DNA from: Hormiphora californensis
Taxonomy: Eukaryota > Ctenophora > Tentaculata > Cydippida > Pleurobrachiidae
Reading direction: 5' to 3'
Length of the DNA stretch: 64,000 nucleotides
Assembly: GCA_020137815.1 (NCBI GenBank)
Contig: CM035353.1
Span: 2,009,459 to 2,073,458, forward strand
Part shown: piece by piece, positions 44,401-64,000 of the stretch
Position numbering within the stretch: the first letter of the stretch is position 1
Layout: each line of letters starts with the position of its first letter
Program-made: the position numbers and the translations under genes
The notes under the pieces: generated by a model
The model's database searches: none
Seen by the model: the letters and a program-made list of their open reading frames with translations, nothing else
What the model was told of the DNA's origin: nothing

Positions 44401-45643
44401 GTAAAAACACCGAAGTATTAAAAACTTAAAATAGTTGCGGGTCCTCAGTGCAGTAGAGATGGTGAAATTGTGTCCGGATAATGTATGAATTCAGTGTGTG
44501 ATGTTTTTGAGATCATTATATGAGCTGGCTAAAGGAAAACCCTATCAAAAATAGCTTTTTTGTGAAATGAGACTTAAATTATTGATTGGGTTTCCATTTA
44601 GGGAGAGAGAAAAGGCAAGAGAATTTTGATCAGAGTAACATGTGAGGTTTTATAGTTTCGTCTGATATATATATTAGTGAGAGCGGCTAGATCATGTTCC
44701 CGCCGAAAGTCGCCTGATTTGCGCATTGTCATAGCTACTTCATATCTTAAATCAAATGGTCCGTAAGTTTCTGATAGATCTCATCAAGAAATCTACGAAA
44801 ATGATAAAGAACATATTATTTGAATGCTCGAACTGAAGGGAGCTATGACGGGAGCAACTGCAGAGCTGCTGATCTAACCGCCCCTACTATATATATAGTG
44901 TGAGGGGTGTGTGTGTGATGGGTGTGTGTGATGGGTGTGTGTGAGGGGTGTGTGTGTGTGATGGGAGGGTTTATTGCACGTATAAGTAGACGTTCACCTC
45001 ACTGTAATTTACTACAGTTGAAGAGTTGCCGGGAACGTTGCTGGACCAGATTCCGAACATTCCGACTGAGCTGCAGAGATAATGTACTACCACCTGGGTA
45101 TAGTCGCGGGAAATGTTGTTGACACACACAGACACACACACAGACATGAAAACTGTACTGACACACACACAGCTACACACACACTTACACACAGATATAT
45201 GAAAACTGTACTCGAGAACTGACGAAAACTGTACTGGCAAACTGACAAAAACTGACATTGATCAGAAACAAACAGAACAACAAATATTATATAATTTTTT
45301 GGATGAGTTGGACAAGTACCTACAGACCAGGAACCGACCGAATCAGGAAATACTGGTACCTGATTGGCTGATAACCAGTCACGTGACCTAAATAGCGAGC
45401 TCTGATTGGTTGTTTACTTGGTTCGGTCGGTTCCTGCTACAGACTAACAACCGATGTGAAGCTTCAATTAACTTTATGAATTTTTGTGATAAATATGTGG
45501 TTAATATGGACAGCTCTAATCTATATATCAAGGACAGTCACGTACCGTTTAGCGAAAAGCCCAGCAAAAAGGATGAGGAAGTAGAAGAAGATCAGGCCTC
45601 CAATACCCACCCAATCAACCGCAGGTTTAACTTCATTATCCAT
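38409..45643 (-). CDS. high-affinity choline transporter homologue (SLC5A7/CHT1 type), 13 exons
   Basis: Exons on minus: 45546-45643, 44168-44259, 43929-44032, 43714-43824, 43324-43510, 42942-43054, 42499-42672, 41312-41504, 41101-41218, 40671-40775, 40150-40321, 39816-39936 and 38409-38608. All phases agree, giving 595 codons plus stop, close to vertebrate CHT1. Conserved blocks include [75 protein letters not shown] and [12 protein letters not shown] (across an exon join). The SLC5 fold couples Na+ entry to choline uptake at the plasma membrane; in nervous systems this feeds acetylcholine synthesis. In an early-branching animal it may serve general choline supply. The C-terminal tail is acidic and Ser-rich with [11 protein letters not shown]. 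Intron 12 begins with a donor array, intron 7 ends with an acceptor array, and MITEs sit in introns 1 and 6. Confidence 0.95.
38745..39815 (-). repeat. donor-type array in transporter intron 12
   Basis: About seven decoy copies of the exon 12 edge with its donor (gene strand CTACATCAGCGAG|GTACATC, variants CATGAG, AACAGC) alternate with G/C homopolymer-rich spacers and a GTGGTGTTACTAAGG segment. Copies lie near 38752, 38831, 38899, 38985, 39057, 39126 and 39750; the true edge is at 39816. About 560 bp of other sequence (39160-39710, with hairpin-like CGCATCCTATT and complement) interrupts the array. Confidence 0.85.
40325..40545. repeat. G-rich degenerate repeat in transporter intron 10
   Basis: Repeated GGTGGTGTTACTAGG with variable G runs, about 15 partial units. 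The motif resembles the spacer of the array at 38745-39815, so the two may share an origin. Confidence 0.75.
40945..41075. mobile_element. partial TA-MITE (CAGTCGGA family) in transporter intron 9
   Basis: Starts CAGTCGGATCCCGATTTACC after TA at 40943-40944. The right end is decayed (TGTAAATTGGGGTACTACA). No coding sequence. Confidence 0.7.
41505..42400 (-). repeat. acceptor-type array: partial exon 8 with its 3' splice site, ~6.5 copies
   Basis: The ~136-bp unit holds, on the gene strand, intron sequence with pyrimidine tract and CTATAG, then the first ~78 bases of transporter exon 8 ([14 protein letters not shown] onward), then CTCACCTAG. The intact exon (41312-41504) is the 3'-most member; six full and one truncated copy lie upstream in the intron. 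Each copy, if spliced in, meets an in-frame TAG right after the exon fragment. Copies are nearly identical, so amplification is recent. Confidence 0.93.
42828..42927 (-). mobile_element. hAT-like MITE, copy 5, near transporter exon 6 donor
   Basis: The end CGGTCGGTTCCTG is intact at 42927; the other end is cut to ACCGAGTCAGG. It lies 14 bases downstream of the exon 6 donor (intron starts at 42941). No matching target duplication survives. Confidence 0.88.
45328..45436 (-). mobile_element. hAT-like MITE, copy 6 (109 bp)
   Basis: Intact ends and the 8-bp duplication CTACAGAC at 45320-45327 and 45437-45444. It lies in transporter intron 1, about 109 bp from the exon 1 donor. Confidence 0.93.
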
Positions 45644-45737
45644 CACTCCGGTCATTTTTCTTCAATCTTGCCCCGTTTTGCTAAACAAAATAGTACATGT
45701 AAAGTGTCAAACTAAATGTAAAGTAAATATAATAGTA

Positions 45738-45768
45738 CAGTCGGACCCCGATTTAACGGGTCCGAATG
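45738..45768. mobile_element. minimal TA-MITE remnant
   Basis: CAGTCGGACCCCGATTTAAC joined directly to GGGTCCGAATG, so almost only the two ends of the CAGTCGGACCCC family remain, between TA dinucleotides. Internal-deletion product. Confidence 0.75.
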
Positions 45769-45858
45769 TACACATTAGTGGAAAAGTTGACATAAATTTG
45801 GCGGTTACTGATTAGGTTTGGAGTAGAAACTATTTCAAAACAAGGTATGTACTACGCA

Positions 45859-46072
45859 CATTGGGGGTTGAGGGATAGCTCGTCTCCGGCTTCTGTGCTC
45901 CAAAAACGGGTGTGACAGGATTCCACTGCATGGGGTGATCTGTGACTTGGATTTCTTTTCAAGCTGAATCTAAAGAAATCCAAGTCACAGATCACCCAAT
46001 GCAGTGGAACCCTGTCACACCCGTTTTTGGAGCACAGAAGCCGGAGACGAGCTAACCCTCAACCCCCCATGT
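45859..46072. mobile_element. foldback element between 15-bp direct repeats
   Basis: The arms start ATTGGGGGTTGAGGGATAGC and end with the complement near 46072, with inner GTGATCTGTGACTTGGATTT. It is flanked by GGTATGTACTACGCA on both sides (near 45844 and 46074), longer than a usual DNA-transposon target duplication. No coding sequence. Confidence 0.8.
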
Positions 46073-60412
<14,340 letters not shown>

Positions 60413-61013
60413 GGTGTAGCTGCAACATAACATGATGGGTGGAGGCGGTGGTTAGGTGATTAACGGAGTGGTGAAGTGGTTACTGGAGGGTGAAGTGGCT
60501 ACTGGATGGGGCGGGGGAGGAGGGGCGGATGGTTATTGAAGTGGTTAAGGGATGAGTGGTGAAGTGGTTAAGGGATGAGGGGTCGTGAAGTGGTTACGGT
60601 TATAAGAGGGAACATGAGGGGGAAATAAGACACACAATGTTGTGGTAAAAAACTGGGACAAAATTCAGAAATGGATATACACTCTCATTCGAATATACAA
60701 TTATATATTGGGTCACGAACAATATACCCTCTTCTGGATCCCTTTCTTCCCCACCTTTTTATATAAATTCCTTCTTAAAGCGCCTCGATTTAAATGCTAC
60801 AACAACTTAAAACTGAAAACAGTACATGACATTTTAACGGAAAGCTATGTTACATTTTCTAGGGTTAGCTTGCTGAGTTATAACACACAGCAAAGGGTTA
60901 ACCACTCATCCAAATAGGGTCACAAACCACAAACAAACAAACCTCAAACACAAACAAAAACAACCCCGAACCACTTTCACACAACCAACCCCATACTGAC
61001 AACACACACGGTT
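60413..61013. other. intergenic between Pro/Gln-rich gene and RNF41
   Basis: 600 bp with a degenerate GTGAAGTGGTTA repeat at 60470-60600. It should contain the 3' end of the Pro/Gln-rich gene and the RNF41 promoter. No gene was seen. Confidence 0.55.

Positions 61014-64000
<2,987 letters not shown>

Overview
This window is metazoan nuclear DNA. The genes are split by introns with GT-AG (once GC-AG) sites, and the families are animal ones: a Popeye-domain protein, a class A-like seven-helix receptor, a high-affinity choline transporter (SLC5A7/CHT1 type) and the ubiquitin ligase NRDP1/RNF41. Compact genes with mostly short introns, many small inverted-repeat transposons and many minisatellites suggest a marine invertebrate, perhaps a sponge. 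That placement is inference; nothing in the sequence fixes the species. No tRNA, rRNA, CRISPR or prokaryotic-style operon was seen.

Layout. 1-4100: dispersed repeat, unannotated DNA, then a ~31-bp minisatellite that runs to the start codon of gene A. 4115-9575 (+): gene A, an unrecognised coiled-coil protein in seven exons. 10904-15168 (+): Popeye-domain gene in six exons. 15169-25240: no gene; 24-bp array, dispersed repeat, a 1-kb palindrome, a 463-bp foldback. 25241-30207 (-): seven-exon receptor gene. 31686-33988 (-): four-helix membrane protein with an NPNQQ-repeat tail. 34000-38408: no gene; 1.8-kb palindrome and a 12-bp array. 38409-45643 (-): choline transporter, 13 exons, 595 codons. 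48266-60412 (-): RNF41/NRDP1, 10 exons, 353 codons. 61014-64000 (-): 3' part of a Pro/Gln-rich gene that continues past the window.

Three themes stand out. (1) In most of these genes an intron begins or ends in a tandem array whose unit is the adjacent exon edge plus its own splice site: donor arrays at receptor exon 4, transporter exon 12, RNF41 exon 9 and the Pro/Gln gene; acceptor arrays at gene A exon 1, transporter exon 8 and RNF41 exon 3. The intact exon always sits at the exonic end and the decoy sites lie inside the intron. (2) A 109-bp hAT-like MITE (termini CAGGAACCGACCGAA, 8-bp target duplications) has ten copies, five of them within 18 bp downstream of a 5' splice site. Its target duplications usually read GT at one end, like a splice donor. 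(3) Large near-perfect palindromes and nested foldbacks are frequent, some with a dated order of insertion.

Exon boundaries were set by splice consensus, reading-phase continuity and family similarity recalled from knowledge. No alignment or database search was run.
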